Positions 45,659-53,828 of a stretch of 56,111 nt of DNA are shown here, one piece after another; positions within the stretch are counted from its first letter, which is position 1, and the number at the start of each line of letters is the position of its first letter. The position numbers and the translations under genes are program-made. Source of the DNA: Lachnospiraceae bacterium 10-1 (GTDB lineage: Bacteria; Bacillota; Clostridia; Lachnospirales; Lachnospiraceae); NCBI GenBank assembly GCA_000403495.2, contig KE159823.1, forward strand, positions 1 to 56,111. Direction: 5' to 3'. Under the pieces are notes generated by a model. That model was not told where the DNA came from. It made no database searches and saw nothing but the letters and a program-made list of their open reading frames with translations.

Positions 45659-46468
45659 ATGAGTGTAATGGGTATTGGCAGATCAAATATAAAAGGAAAC
45701 GTAGTTGGAACAATTAGAACTTCACGTTCTTCCAAATCTTCAAACAATTCCAAGAAAAAAAAGAAACCCTTACAATACAATTTTAAGCAGATTTCTTCTC
45801 AAATTATGCTTTCAAAAACTCCCGCCAATGCAAGAAAAGTTTTAACAAAAGCACGGGGAAAGGTAGCAGAGCTTTTAAAAAAACAAAGTTCCGGAAATTT
45901 TGATGACCGGGAACTGCGTGCAGCAATTGTTCATGCAAAGAAAATGGAACGCATAGCCAAAAAACGAATGAAGCACCTGCAGCAGGAAGAAGATGCAAAA
46001 CAAAATAATAATCAGACTGACAACATGGAAGATCAGGAACTTGAAATGGAAGACATTTTCCGTAACGATGAACTTGACGAAAAGGAAGTAATAGACGATG
46101 AATTATTAAAGATCATGGAGGAACTGCAGGCTCTTATGAAAGAATCCATGGATGATTTAATGAACAGTTTATCGGATGAAGCAGAATTTAATGACCTGGT
46201 AGAGGAAGTTGCAGGTATCATAGAAGAAGAGCTTGAACCGGAAGAACTTGATCGATTAAAAAAGAAACACCGGGCAGATGAATTGCGTGAAATTGCAGAA
46301 GCGGACATGAAATACCTAAGAGCTTTGTTTGATAAACTGGAAAAAGACAAACAATCTTCTCCCATAAACAACAATGTTTCTTTAGAACTCTCGGGAGAAG
46401 AAATACCAGTAGAAGTAATTGCCGAGCCAGTTATGGTGGAAGGCGGAATAATTGATTGTTCTATATAA
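45659..46468 (+). CDS. conserved-looking hypothetical protein, highly charged and helical
   Basis: 269 aa, cytoplasmic, no signal or membrane segment. A basic Ser/Asn/Lys-rich N-terminus (SSKSSNNSKKKKKPLQYNFK) is followed by a helical core (TPANARKVLTKARGKVAELL, RAAIVHAKKMERIAKKRM) and a long acidic coiled-coil region (EELEPEELDRLKKKHRADEL). The start follows AAGGAGGATGATGGC. It is monocistronic with its own terminator. I do not recognise a function; bipolar charge suggests a scaffold or nucleic-acid-associated role, which is a guess. Confidence 0.75.
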   Translation: MSVMGIGRSNIKGNVVGTIRTSRSSKSSNNSKKKKKPLQYNFKQISSQIMLSKTPANARKVLTKARGKVAELLKKQSSGNFDDRELRAAIVHAKKMERIAKKRMKHLQQEEDAKQNNNQTDNMEDQELEMEDIFRNDELDEKEVIDDELLKIMEELQALMKESMDDLMNSLSDEAEFNDLVEEVAGIIEEELEPEELDRLKKKHRADELREIAEADMKYLRALFDKLEKDKQSSPINNNVSLELSGEEIPVEVIAEPVMVEGGIIDCSI

Positions 46469-46473
46469 TTAGA

Positions 46474-46523
46474 AAAGAGAATGTTTTTCTATGAAAATTT
46501 TACTCATAAAAAACATTCTCTTT
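46474..46523. terminator. bidirectional terminator
   Basis: A perfect 15-bp stem, AAAGAGAATGTTTTT (46474-46488) with its complement at 46509-46523, flanked by T-rich tracts. It serves both the rightward charged-protein gene and the leftward chemoreceptor operon. Confidence 0.9.
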
Positions 46524-46534
46524 ATTTTTTAATT

Positions 46535-46978
46535 TTATTCAGATGTATCTACAATAATAATACTGGAATCTCCCTGCAAAGCCTGCTCAACCACTGCTGC
46601 TGCCAGTTTTTGAAATGATGCATAAGAAGAACTTGCACCTGATATTGCATCAATACCATCTCCACGTTGTTTTTCTAATAACTGACTGGCATAATAACGA
46701 GTATATTCATTAGGATATGTGCCATTAGAATGCAGCATTGTCTGCATATATGTATTATCCCAGCTTTTGATAAATCCACTGGCATTTTCAGCATTATACT
46801 CTACGGAAACAATATTTCCTCCCTTAACCATAATTGTAATAAATTCTTTCCATCCGTGACTAAACTCTGCTGCCTGGGCAGTATAATATCCATCCTGAAG
46901 GCCTGCTGTTTCACTACCACAGGCTGTTAATGATAAAAGCAGCAAACAAAGTAATGCAATACTTATTGTTCGTTTCAT
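46535..46978 (-). CDS. FMN-binding domain lipoprotein
   Basis: 147 aa. Lipobox SLTACGSE. The mature part matches the FMN_bind domain: LQDGYYTAQAAEFSHGW, ITIMVKGGNIVSVEYNAENA, and the flavin site GDGIDAISGASSSYASF. In the family a Thr or Ser in SGA(T/S)xxS receives FMN covalently; here the position is Ser. It overlaps the chemoreceptor gene by 4 bp (ATGA), so translation is coupled. It would carry flavin on the outer face of the membrane, possibly for extracellular electron transfer. Confidence 0.85.
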   Translation of the reverse strand: MKRTISIALLCLLLLSLTACGSETAGLQDGYYTAQAAEFSHGWKEFITIMVKGGNIVSVEYNAENASGFIKSWDNTYMQTMLHSNGTYPNEYTRYYASQLLEKQRGDGIDAISGASSSYASFQKLAAAVVEQALQGDSSIIIVDTSE

Positions 46979-48954
46979 TTGTTACTTTCTCCCTTCAAAA
47001 CAAATTTTTCTACCTGAGATTGAAGTATTTCAGCTTCCTTTGACATTAATCCACTGGATTGTTCCATTTCACCGGCATTTTGTAGATTTTTGTCAGCAAT
47101 AGAAGAAATAATTTCAATTCTCTCTTCCATAATAGCCAGGGCATCTTCCTGTCCCTGTACTGCTGTTACTAACTGGTCTGAAATTGCACTGATTTGGTCA
47201 GTAACATTGGAAATCGCCTTAAAGGAACCGGCTGTATCGGCAGTTAACTCTACACCTGTTTGTATTATAGCTTTTGTACTGCCTGCCATTTCCACGGCAC
47301 TCTTTGCTGCTTCAGCACTTCTTGATGCCAATTGTTTTACTTCATTGGCAACTACAACAAATCCTTTTCCGGCACTTCCTGCCCGGGCTGCCTCCACAGA
47401 TGCATTTAAAGCTAAAATGCTGGTCTGATAAGCAATATCCTCTATGGTCTTGGCAATTTTAGTAATTTCCTGTGCATTTTTACTAATATCATCCATTGTT
47501 TCAGAAAGTGATGCTACCCGTATATTAGCTTCATGAACACACTGAACAATTTCCTCTGTTTTTATATGAGTCTGACTGCTGCTTTCCGTAACATTATACA
47601 ATTGTTCTTTCACATGAGATACTTCCTGAACCAATGCTTCTGTAGACTGATTCTGTTCCAGTGAAGCCTGATGTAGTTGACCGGACTGCCCGCTTAACTC
47701 TTCAGATATATCGGCAAGGCGAATAGCTGCTGAACGAAATCCTGAAATAGTTTCATTCATGGACTGAATGATCGTATGCAGACTTGTTTTGATTAATGTA
47801 AAATCTCCTTTATAATCTACCTCAGGTTTAATACTTAAATTATTTTCTGCAATTTGAGTCAATACCCTCTGAATATCTGATATGTACTTGTTGATACTTT
47901 CAACAGTAGTACTTAAAGTCCGTGTCATAACTTCCAATTCATCCCTTGTTCGAACAGTAATAACCTCTGTATGCAGGTCACCGTCAGAAAGAGCTATCAT
48001 CCTGTTTGTTACACCTTTAACCGGACGGGAGATAGAACGTGCCAAACGTAAAACCAGGAAAATAGAAACCAATAATATTACTAAAGTAGATAATATTGCT
48101 ACATACATTGCTGAATTTATGAAATGATCATAATCTTCTTTTGGAATTTGAATCACTAACGACCATTGAGTTCCCCGAATAGGAGAAAAAGCTACCAGCA
48201 TATCTTCTCCATTAATTGAATATTCAAGGGCACCGGTCTCTCCTGTAATAACACGGCTAAGGGTTTCCGTATTACCTCCACTAAGCTGCGCCAGTGTGCT
48301 TTTTTCCAAAATCATTGATTGATCTGGATGCCCAATAACAATCCCCTGCCGGTTAGCCATGTAGGCTAATCCATTTTCACCTATATTAATATTACTAATT
48401 ACATCATCTAAAAGATCATATTTATATACACCTACTACATAAAAAACAGTTTCTCCATCTTCCTTGATTGGCATTCCCATGGTAATACCCAGCTCTTCAT
48501 GAAAAATGGTTGAAGAATCGGTAGTTAAGTTATCTGTTTCTTGAAGAAGGGTAAAGAAATTGTTTTCCAAATTTTCTGGCGCACCATCAATTCCCTGAAT
48601 CAGATGTCCATTCAAATCATATAAGGCAATCGTATGTAATTCATAAATTTCTGCTGCCTCTTTCAGAACTTCATTCGTTTTAAAGACAGAATTCATACGA
48701 AGATCCTTTGCAATTGTCATCATTCTGTCTGCTAATAAATGAATATTAGCTTCTACAGTTTTAGCTGACTGCCGAGCCATAGGCTGAATATTATCTAACA
48801 AAATATTATTTGCCAAAAACTGCATAGCAAGCATCATAAATACACAGCATACAATAACTAATACTAAAATATTCAGAATTGTGTTTTTTAATATCCTCCC
48901 ACTAAGACTTCGTTTGATCTTTCGGTTATGGGAGTTTTCTTTTTTCCCAGTCAC
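46975..48954 (-). CDS. methyl-accepting chemotaxis protein with a Cache-type sensor
   Basis: 659 aa. Basic N-terminus, membrane helix about 25-50, and an extracellular dCache-like sensor of about 230 residues (LYDLNGHLIQGIDGAPENL, VVGVYKYDLLDDVISNINIG, GLAYMANRQGIVIGHPDQS). A second helix lies at about 280-302, then HAMP (LARSISRPVKGVTNRMIALS) and a signalling domain with the hairpin tip IEDIAYQTSILALNASVEAA and AGKGFVVVANEVKQLASRS. It would steer flagellar motility or another output. It sits 5 bp after the symporter gene and overlaps the FMN lipoprotein gene. Confidence 0.93.
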   Translation of the reverse strand: MTGKKENSHNRKIKRSLSGRILKNTILNILVLVIVCCVFMMLAMQFLANNILLDNIQPMARQSAKTVEANIHLLADRMMTIAKDLRMNSVFKTNEVLKEAAEIYELHTIALYDLNGHLIQGIDGAPENLENNFFTLLQETDNLTTDSSTIFHEELGITMGMPIKEDGETVFYVVGVYKYDLLDDVISNINIGENGLAYMANRQGIVIGHPDQSMILEKSTLAQLSGGNTETLSRVITGETGALEYSINGEDMLVAFSPIRGTQWSLVIQIPKEDYDHFINSAMYVAILSTLVILLVSIFLVLRLARSISRPVKGVTNRMIALSDGDLHTEVITVRTRDELEVMTRTLSTTVESINKYISDIQRVLTQIAENNLSIKPEVDYKGDFTLIKTSLHTIIQSMNETISGFRSAAIRLADISEELSGQSGQLHQASLEQNQSTEALVQEVSHVKEQLYNVTESSSQTHIKTEEIVQCVHEANIRVASLSETMDDISKNAQEITKIAKTIEDIAYQTSILALNASVEAARAGSAGKGFVVVANEVKQLASRSAEAAKSAVEMAGSTKAIIQTGVELTADTAGSFKAISNVTDQISAISDQLVTAVQGQEDALAIMEERIEIISSIADKNLQNAGEMEQSSGLMSKEAEILQSQVEKFVLKGESNK

Positions 48955-48959
48955 GTTTC

Positions 48960-50354
48960 CTACCTCTCCTTTACTTTAAATAATTTTTCATATTCTTTTA
49001 GAGAATTGACTGCCTGTGGTGCAAGCGGAATCAGCGCAATCATATTAAATATAGTCATAAGTCCAATTCCCACATCACTTAAATCCCAGACAAATGTATA
49101 AGCGGCAAGTCCGCCAATAAATAGCATCACCAGATCCAAAATCTTATATAATGTCTGGGACAGCCAATTGTCTCCAAAAAGATATGCAACATTAGATCTT
49201 GCATAGAACAGTATACCAATAAATGTTGAAAAACTAAATAGCCATAAAATAATTGCAATAAAAATTACACCAATTTCTCCCATATGATATTGCATAGAAG
49301 TCTGTAAAAGATCCATTCCTTCCAATCCATCTGTTAATTCCGCAGGCGTAAGCAGCATAATCATAGCAGAACAACTACATATTAAAATGGTGTCAATAAA
49401 TACACCAAATGCCTGTAGAAGGCCTTCTTTTGCAGGATGATTAATGTCTGCTGCTGCTGCTGCGCATGGAGCAGAACCGGATCCGGCTTCATTAGAGAAT
49501 AATCCCCGTTTGGCACCATTCATAATCACTGCACCAAATCCACCTGCCACAGCCTGTTTAAGACCAAAGGCTTCCAAAAATATTGTCTGAAAAATTTGAG
49601 GAAGCTGACCTGCATTTTTAATAATAATAAATATTGTAATCAGAAAATAACAAACTGCCATAATCGGTACAATAAAATCCAATACCTTTACAGTAGCATT
49701 CTTACGTAATACAATCACTGCTGCAAATGCAACAAGAATGATTGTTGTATAAATAGGAGGAATTTGAAACGCATTTTCAAAAGCGGAAGAAACAGAATTT
49801 CCAATTACCTGACTGATACCACACCAGCAAATCAGCCCTGAAAGTGCAAATAAAGCTGCTATAATTGATTTTTTACGCTTACTGCCTTTTTTAATAAACA
49901 AATGATGAATATAATAGGCTGGTCCTCCTCTAAACCCTCCATATAGAGGATCCTCCTCTTTATAAATCTGTGCTAAGGTACCTTCAGCAAATGCGGTGGA
50001 GGATCCAAGCAAAGCAATGATCCACATCCAAAATACCGCACCAGCGCCTCCCATGGAAATAGCTGCTACGACACCTACTAAATTTCCCATTCCAACTCTT
50101 GTGGCAGTAGAAACAATTAATGCCTGAACTCCGGATATGGCATCCTTCTGAGAAATATTTTTCTTTTCCGCCGTAGCTTTAAGCATTTCCGGAAACAAAC
50201 GAAAGGAAAGAAATCTGGTCCGTATGGTAAAATAAATTCCAGAGGGAATTAAAATCATAACTAACAAAGAAAGTCCTATTGAACTTCCTCCCGGCAAAGG
50301 AATCGTGAACAAATCTCCCCACAAAATATTATAAACTGCTTTAAAAATACTCAT
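48960..50354 (-). CDS. sodium:alanine symporter family (AgcS) transporter
   Basis: About 464 aa from ATG 50354 (MSIFKAVYNILWGDLF), preceded by GGAAAGG. About 10-11 membrane helices with family motifs RVGMGNLVGVVAAISMGG, PLYGGFRGGPAYYIHHLF and GLFSNEAGSGSAPCAAAAAD. It imports alanine, glycine or similar small amino acids with Na+. It is followed within 5 bp by the chemoreceptor gene, so uptake and sensing of one nutrient may be coupled. Confidence 0.92.
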   Translation of the reverse strand: MSIFKAVYNILWGDLFTIPLPGGSSIGLSLLVMILIPSGIYFTIRTRFLSFRLFPEMLKATAEKKNISQKDAISGVQALIVSTATRVGMGNLVGVVAAISMGGAGAVFWMWIIALLGSSTAFAEGTLAQIYKEEDPLYGGFRGGPAYYIHHLFIKKGSKRKKSIIAALFALSGLICWCGISQVIGNSVSSAFENAFQIPPIYTTIILVAFAAVIVLRKNATVKVLDFIVPIMAVCYFLITIFIIIKNAGQLPQIFQTIFLEAFGLKQAVAGGFGAVIMNGAKRGLFSNEAGSGSAPCAAAAADINHPAKEGLLQAFGVFIDTILICSCSAMIMLLTPAELTDGLEGMDLLQTSMQYHMGEIGVIFIAIILWLFSFSTFIGILFYARSNVAYLFGDNWLSQTLYKILDLVMLFIGGLAAYTFVWDLSDVGIGLMTIFNMIALIPLAPQAVNSLKEYEKLFKVKER

Positions 50355-50385
50355 ATTAAAAACCTTTCCACAAAAAGTAAGAAAA

Positions 50386-50418
50386 AGCTGAAAACCTTGA
50401 ATATAAAGATTTTCAGCT
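50386..50418 (-). terminator. terminator after the surface-protein gene
   Basis: Stem AGCTGAAAA/TTTTCAGCT with a 15-base loop, followed on the minus strand by TTTTTC. It separates the surface-protein gene from the symporter operon. Confidence 0.75.
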
Positions 50419-50474
50419 AATGAAACACTACTTTTTAAATCATAACACAATTTAATTTGCAGTACAAGATTTAG

Positions 50475-52157
50475 TTACTTAATCCCTATCATTTTTACAA
50501 ATTGTAACAACTTGCTTAAAATACCGGCATGAAAACAATATCCTGCACTCCCAACAAGAACTGATGAAAATACGATACCTGATACAACAATAGCCTCTTT
50601 ATTTTTCCGAACATTTTCTTTTATCTCAGTATCTGGTAAATAGGAAGATTCTTCTAAATGCCGCATTTGAATTTTTTCATCGGAACCATCAGAAATATTA
50701 TAGTTTATGTGATCTCTGCCAGATCCGGAATTATTTGTATTCTGGTTTATATTTTCAATTGTTACAGTTTCCGTTTCTGACAAATTTTGACTTCCGTATT
50801 CTATTATAGTTTTTGGAAATACTTTATTTTCTTCACTACTGGTAATTTCCGCATTAACAATATCTGGATGAACAACATTTACTTCCGCATCAACTATTTC
50901 TGTTTTGGTATTATTATCTTTTACATCTAAATTTTCATCAAAACTATTCTCCTGTTTTATCTCCGGAATCGTTTCATCATTTTTATTATGAGAAGCATCA
51001 TCAGGGGTTATTTGAGGTTCTTTCGGAGGATTTACAATAGAAGTTCCTCCTCCCCTGTTTCCGCCCTGATCTTCCACAATTTTAAGATTATCTGCCGTAT
51101 ATCGAAGTACATTAGAAAAATATGTATTTCCATTATATTTTCCCATTAATCTAAGATATAAATAAGGATATTTTTCAGTGTCCCACTGGTCTGATGTTAG
51201 TCCGATAAAAAAACTATCCACAACATTTGATGCAATTGATTCCTCATAGCTTGTCCAGTTTTCTCCGTCAAAAGAATATTCATATGTAACCATCATTGGC
51301 AGATATTCTTTCAGTTTCATATAATCTCCCCGAAATAAATATGACCTTTCACTTACACGTTCTCCTTTGACATTCATAAATGTTAACATATAATCATTAT
51401 AAACTACGGTACAAACCGGCGGTTTTAAAAATGCAGCATCAAAAAAGGAGCCTTCTGCAGAGAAACGTAATCTTTCCTTCTGTTCTTTTTCAGTCCCTGA
51501 AAGATTCCATGAAATCTTCATTTGTTCATTATTCTGCATCTGTCCTCTCAAATTTACACTACATTTTATTTCTGTTGGAAGTACATCACCTGCTGTCTGA
51601 TTTTTCTCTACAACAGCACAGACAAATTCATTATCCACAACAAATGGAGTATTTGCATAATGAATTTTTCCTGATATGCGGCAGTCTTCTATAACAAGTC
51701 CGGCACCTTCCTCCTGCCATAAGGTATGGAGTATTTTATTCTCACTGTTTTCTATTATAATGCCGCTAAGGGATAGCATGCCTCCTTTTGCCACATGAAT
51801 GATATTTTTCTTTTCTTTTGTATGACCTTGAAATATAAGATGGTGGTCACTTCGGAATTCTATTTCTCCGGTTATAGTTATTGTGTAGTTATTTGTATCA
51901 ATAAAGACAGGTGGCAAATTTATGCCGTCAGGACAATAATAATAAACCCCCTCTAAAACTACGTTGTCCGACAACCTTACTTTACCACCTGTATTTTTAT
52001 GTAATTCCAGCCATTCTATCAATTCCGTACCGGTAGATACAGAATCTGGTTTCATTTTTTCATCCGTGTATTCACATGCTTTTACATTGATGTAACCAAA
52101 CCAACATAATGAAAGAATAATTAAAATTAAATAAATTCTTTTACTTTTCATATTCAT
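50475..52157 (-). CDS. membrane-anchored surface protein, function unknown
   Basis: About 560 aa from ATG 52157 (MNMKSKRIYLIL). Signal peptide (LILIILSLCWFGYINVKA). Residues about 40-180 look like stacked beta strands of a right-handed helix (GGKVRLSDNVVLEGVYYYC, TITITGEIEFRSDHHLIFQG, GGMLSLSGIIIENSENKI). A second beta domain (MVTYEYSFDGENWTSYEE) and a long Asn/Asp/Glu-rich linker (about 390-520) follow. A C-terminal membrane helix (AIVVSGIVFSSVLVGSAGYC) ends it. No LPxTG motif. It is 69 bp downstream of a LytTR regulator gene and may be its target. Confidence 0.75.
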   Translation of the reverse strand: MNMKSKRIYLILIILSLCWFGYINVKACEYTDEKMKPDSVSTGTELIEWLELHKNTGGKVRLSDNVVLEGVYYYCPDGINLPPVFIDTNNYTITITGEIEFRSDHHLIFQGHTKEKKNIIHVAKGGMLSLSGIIIENSENKILHTLWQEEGAGLVIEDCRISGKIHYANTPFVVDNEFVCAVVEKNQTAGDVLPTEIKCSVNLRGQMQNNEQMKISWNLSGTEKEQKERLRFSAEGSFFDAAFLKPPVCTVVYNDYMLTFMNVKGERVSERSYLFRGDYMKLKEYLPMMVTYEYSFDGENWTSYEESIASNVVDSFFIGLTSDQWDTEKYPYLYLRLMGKYNGNTYFSNVLRYTADNLKIVEDQGGNRGGGTSIVNPPKEPQITPDDASHNKNDETIPEIKQENSFDENLDVKDNNTKTEIVDAEVNVVHPDIVNAEITSSEENKVFPKTIIEYGSQNLSETETVTIENINQNTNNSGSGRDHINYNISDGSDEKIQMRHLEESSYLPDTEIKENVRKNKEAIVVSGIVFSSVLVGSAGYCFHAGILSKLLQFVKMIGIK

Positions 52158-52226
52158 CTTATCCTGCCTGTACAATTGACAGTTACTAACCTATCATAAT
52201 AAATATATAGTAAAAAAGAATTTTAT

Positions 52227-52952
52227 TCAACTTTTATCAAAGTAAAAAGCAAAATATTTTTCTTTAAATTCCGCAACCCTGTTTCTGGGCAGATATATTT
52301 TATCTCCATTATCCACATGTATTTCTTCTCTATTCATTATTACAATATGATTCAAATTAATCACATACGAGCTGCCACATTTTAAAAATTGGAGAAACGT
52401 TCCTAATATTTCATATAACTCCTTGCTTGTCATCCTTACTTTAATCTGTTCATTTTCCAAATGCAGTATTTGATAATTTTTTTGTGTTTCACAATAAATT
52501 ATCCGGTCTGGCTGTATTTGTCTTAATCCTTCAGATGTCTTTATTACAACAAAATCTTTTTCTATTTTCCTAATTATTTCAAATACAATATCCATAACAT
52601 GAAAAAATCTATCCTGATCCAAAGGCTTGACTAAATATTGAAGCGCATCTACCTGATAGGCTTCCAGTGCATATTCCGTTGATGTAGTTAGAAAAATAAC
52701 CGGTACATTATATCCTTCCCTGCGTAATTCTTTTACTGCGTCCAATCCCGTCTTTTCCGTCATAAAAATATCCATAAATAAAAGATCCGGTAAATATGTT
52801 TTTTCTTTCATTTTGTCAATTAATAATTGCGCTTTTTCAAACCGTCTTATTTTATATTTTAACAAAGGATTTTTTTCTTCATATTTTTCTAACAAAATTT
52901 CTATTTTTTCAAGCTCGGATTTAATATCATCACACAAAGCTATTTGATACAT
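52227..52952 (-). CDS. LytTR-family response regulator
   Basis: About 241 aa from ATG 52952 (MYQIALCDDIKSEL), which follows GGGGGTGACATTAGAA; starts further upstream (52970, 53015) lack good sites. Receiver: acidic pair CDD, phospho-acceptor Asp in LLFMDIFMTEKTGLDAV, Lys in ALQYLVKPLDQD. LytTR domain: IQPDRIIYCETQKNYQILHL and LKCGSSYVINLNHIVIM. No AgrC-type kinase adjoins it, so it is an orphan within the window. It is divergent from the OmpR-type regulator at 53130. Confidence 0.9.
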   Translation of the reverse strand: MYQIALCDDIKSELEKIEILLEKYEEKNPLLKYKIRRFEKAQLLIDKMKEKTYLPDLLFMDIFMTEKTGLDAVKELRREGYNVPVIFLTTSTEYALEAYQVDALQYLVKPLDQDRFFHVMDIVFEIIRKIEKDFVVIKTSEGLRQIQPDRIIYCETQKNYQILHLENEQIKVRMTSKELYEILGTFLQFLKCGSSYVINLNHIVIMNREEIHVDNGDKIYLPRNRVAEFKEKYFAFYFDKS

Positions 52953-53129
52953 TTCTAATGTCACCCCCATCCTGTCTATATCCTGTAATTTTATTTTATT
53001 ATATTTTTCCCACAAAAAAAGCAGTAAACAGCAATTGTTACCTGACGTTTACTTTCATGCTGGAAAAAGAAATATTTTTGAGATATGATAAAAATATAGT
53101 AAAATCAATATAATTTGAAAGGAGAAGGC

Positions 53130-53810
53130 ATGTACAAGATTTTAATTGTGGATGACGATTCTGTTATATTAGACGATAATCGAACATACTTTCATGCAAT
53201 GGGATACCAGGTTGTCTGTGCGGATACTGCCAGAAAAGCGGAAGAAATTATTTTATCTAATGCCTTGGATTGTGTTATTTTAGATATAGATTTGCCTGAT
53301 ATGAATGGATTTTCTTTATGTGAAAAAATACGTTTAAAAACAAGCCTGCCAATAATTTTCTTATCCGGATATACAGAGGAAGAAAACCGTATACGGGGAC
53401 TCAGCATTGGCGGTGATGATTATGTATGCAAACCTTATAGTCTAAAAGAATTAGAACTTCGGGTACAAGCACGTATTCGTTCCGGCAGGGCAGCCGAACC
53501 GCCAAAAACACTTACTTATGGTTTACTTTCAATTTATCCGGCTTCCTGTAGTGTTAGTTACAAAAACAGTTCCATTGACTTTTCTTCTTATGAATTTGAT
53601 GTTTTATATTTTCTTGCAAAACATCCGAATGAAATTTTTACGCCTGACCAGATTTATGATTCCGTATGGAAAGCTCCAATTAATAAAGGTCAAAAATCAC
53701 TACAGGTAATTATGGGACGTATCCGGAAAAAACTTTATGATCTTTGTCCCAATCATGATTATATTCAAACCAAAAGATATAAAGGGTATTTGTTTGTTCC
53801 AGACAGGTAA
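53130..53810 (+). CDS. OmpR-family response regulator
   Basis: About 226 aa from ATG 53130 (MYKILIVDDDSV), behind GAAAGGAGAAGGC. Receiver: DDD pocket, phospho-acceptor in CVILDIDLPDMNGFSL, Lys in YVCKPYSLKELELRV. Winged-helix domain: SSYEFDVLYFLAKHPNE and LQVIMGRIRKKLY. It lies 18 bp upstream of the kinase gene in the same direction. Confidence 0.92.
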   Translation: MYKILIVDDDSVILDDNRTYFHAMGYQVVCADTARKAEEIILSNALDCVILDIDLPDMNGFSLCEKIRLKTSLPIIFLSGYTEEENRIRGLSIGGDDYVCKPYSLKELELRVQARIRSGRAAEPPKTLTYGLLSIYPASCSVSYKNSSIDFSSYEFDVLYFLAKHPNEIFTPDQIYDSVWKAPINKGQKSLQVIMGRIRKKLYDLCPNHDYIQTKRYKGYLFVPDR

Positions 53811-53828
53811 TTAACTACGGAGACGATC

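Noticed and set aside
50340-50450. Riboswitch upstream of the amino-acid symporter
   Set aside because: Only a simple stem with a T-tract is present, which fits a terminator of the preceding gene; no aptamer-like structure is visible.
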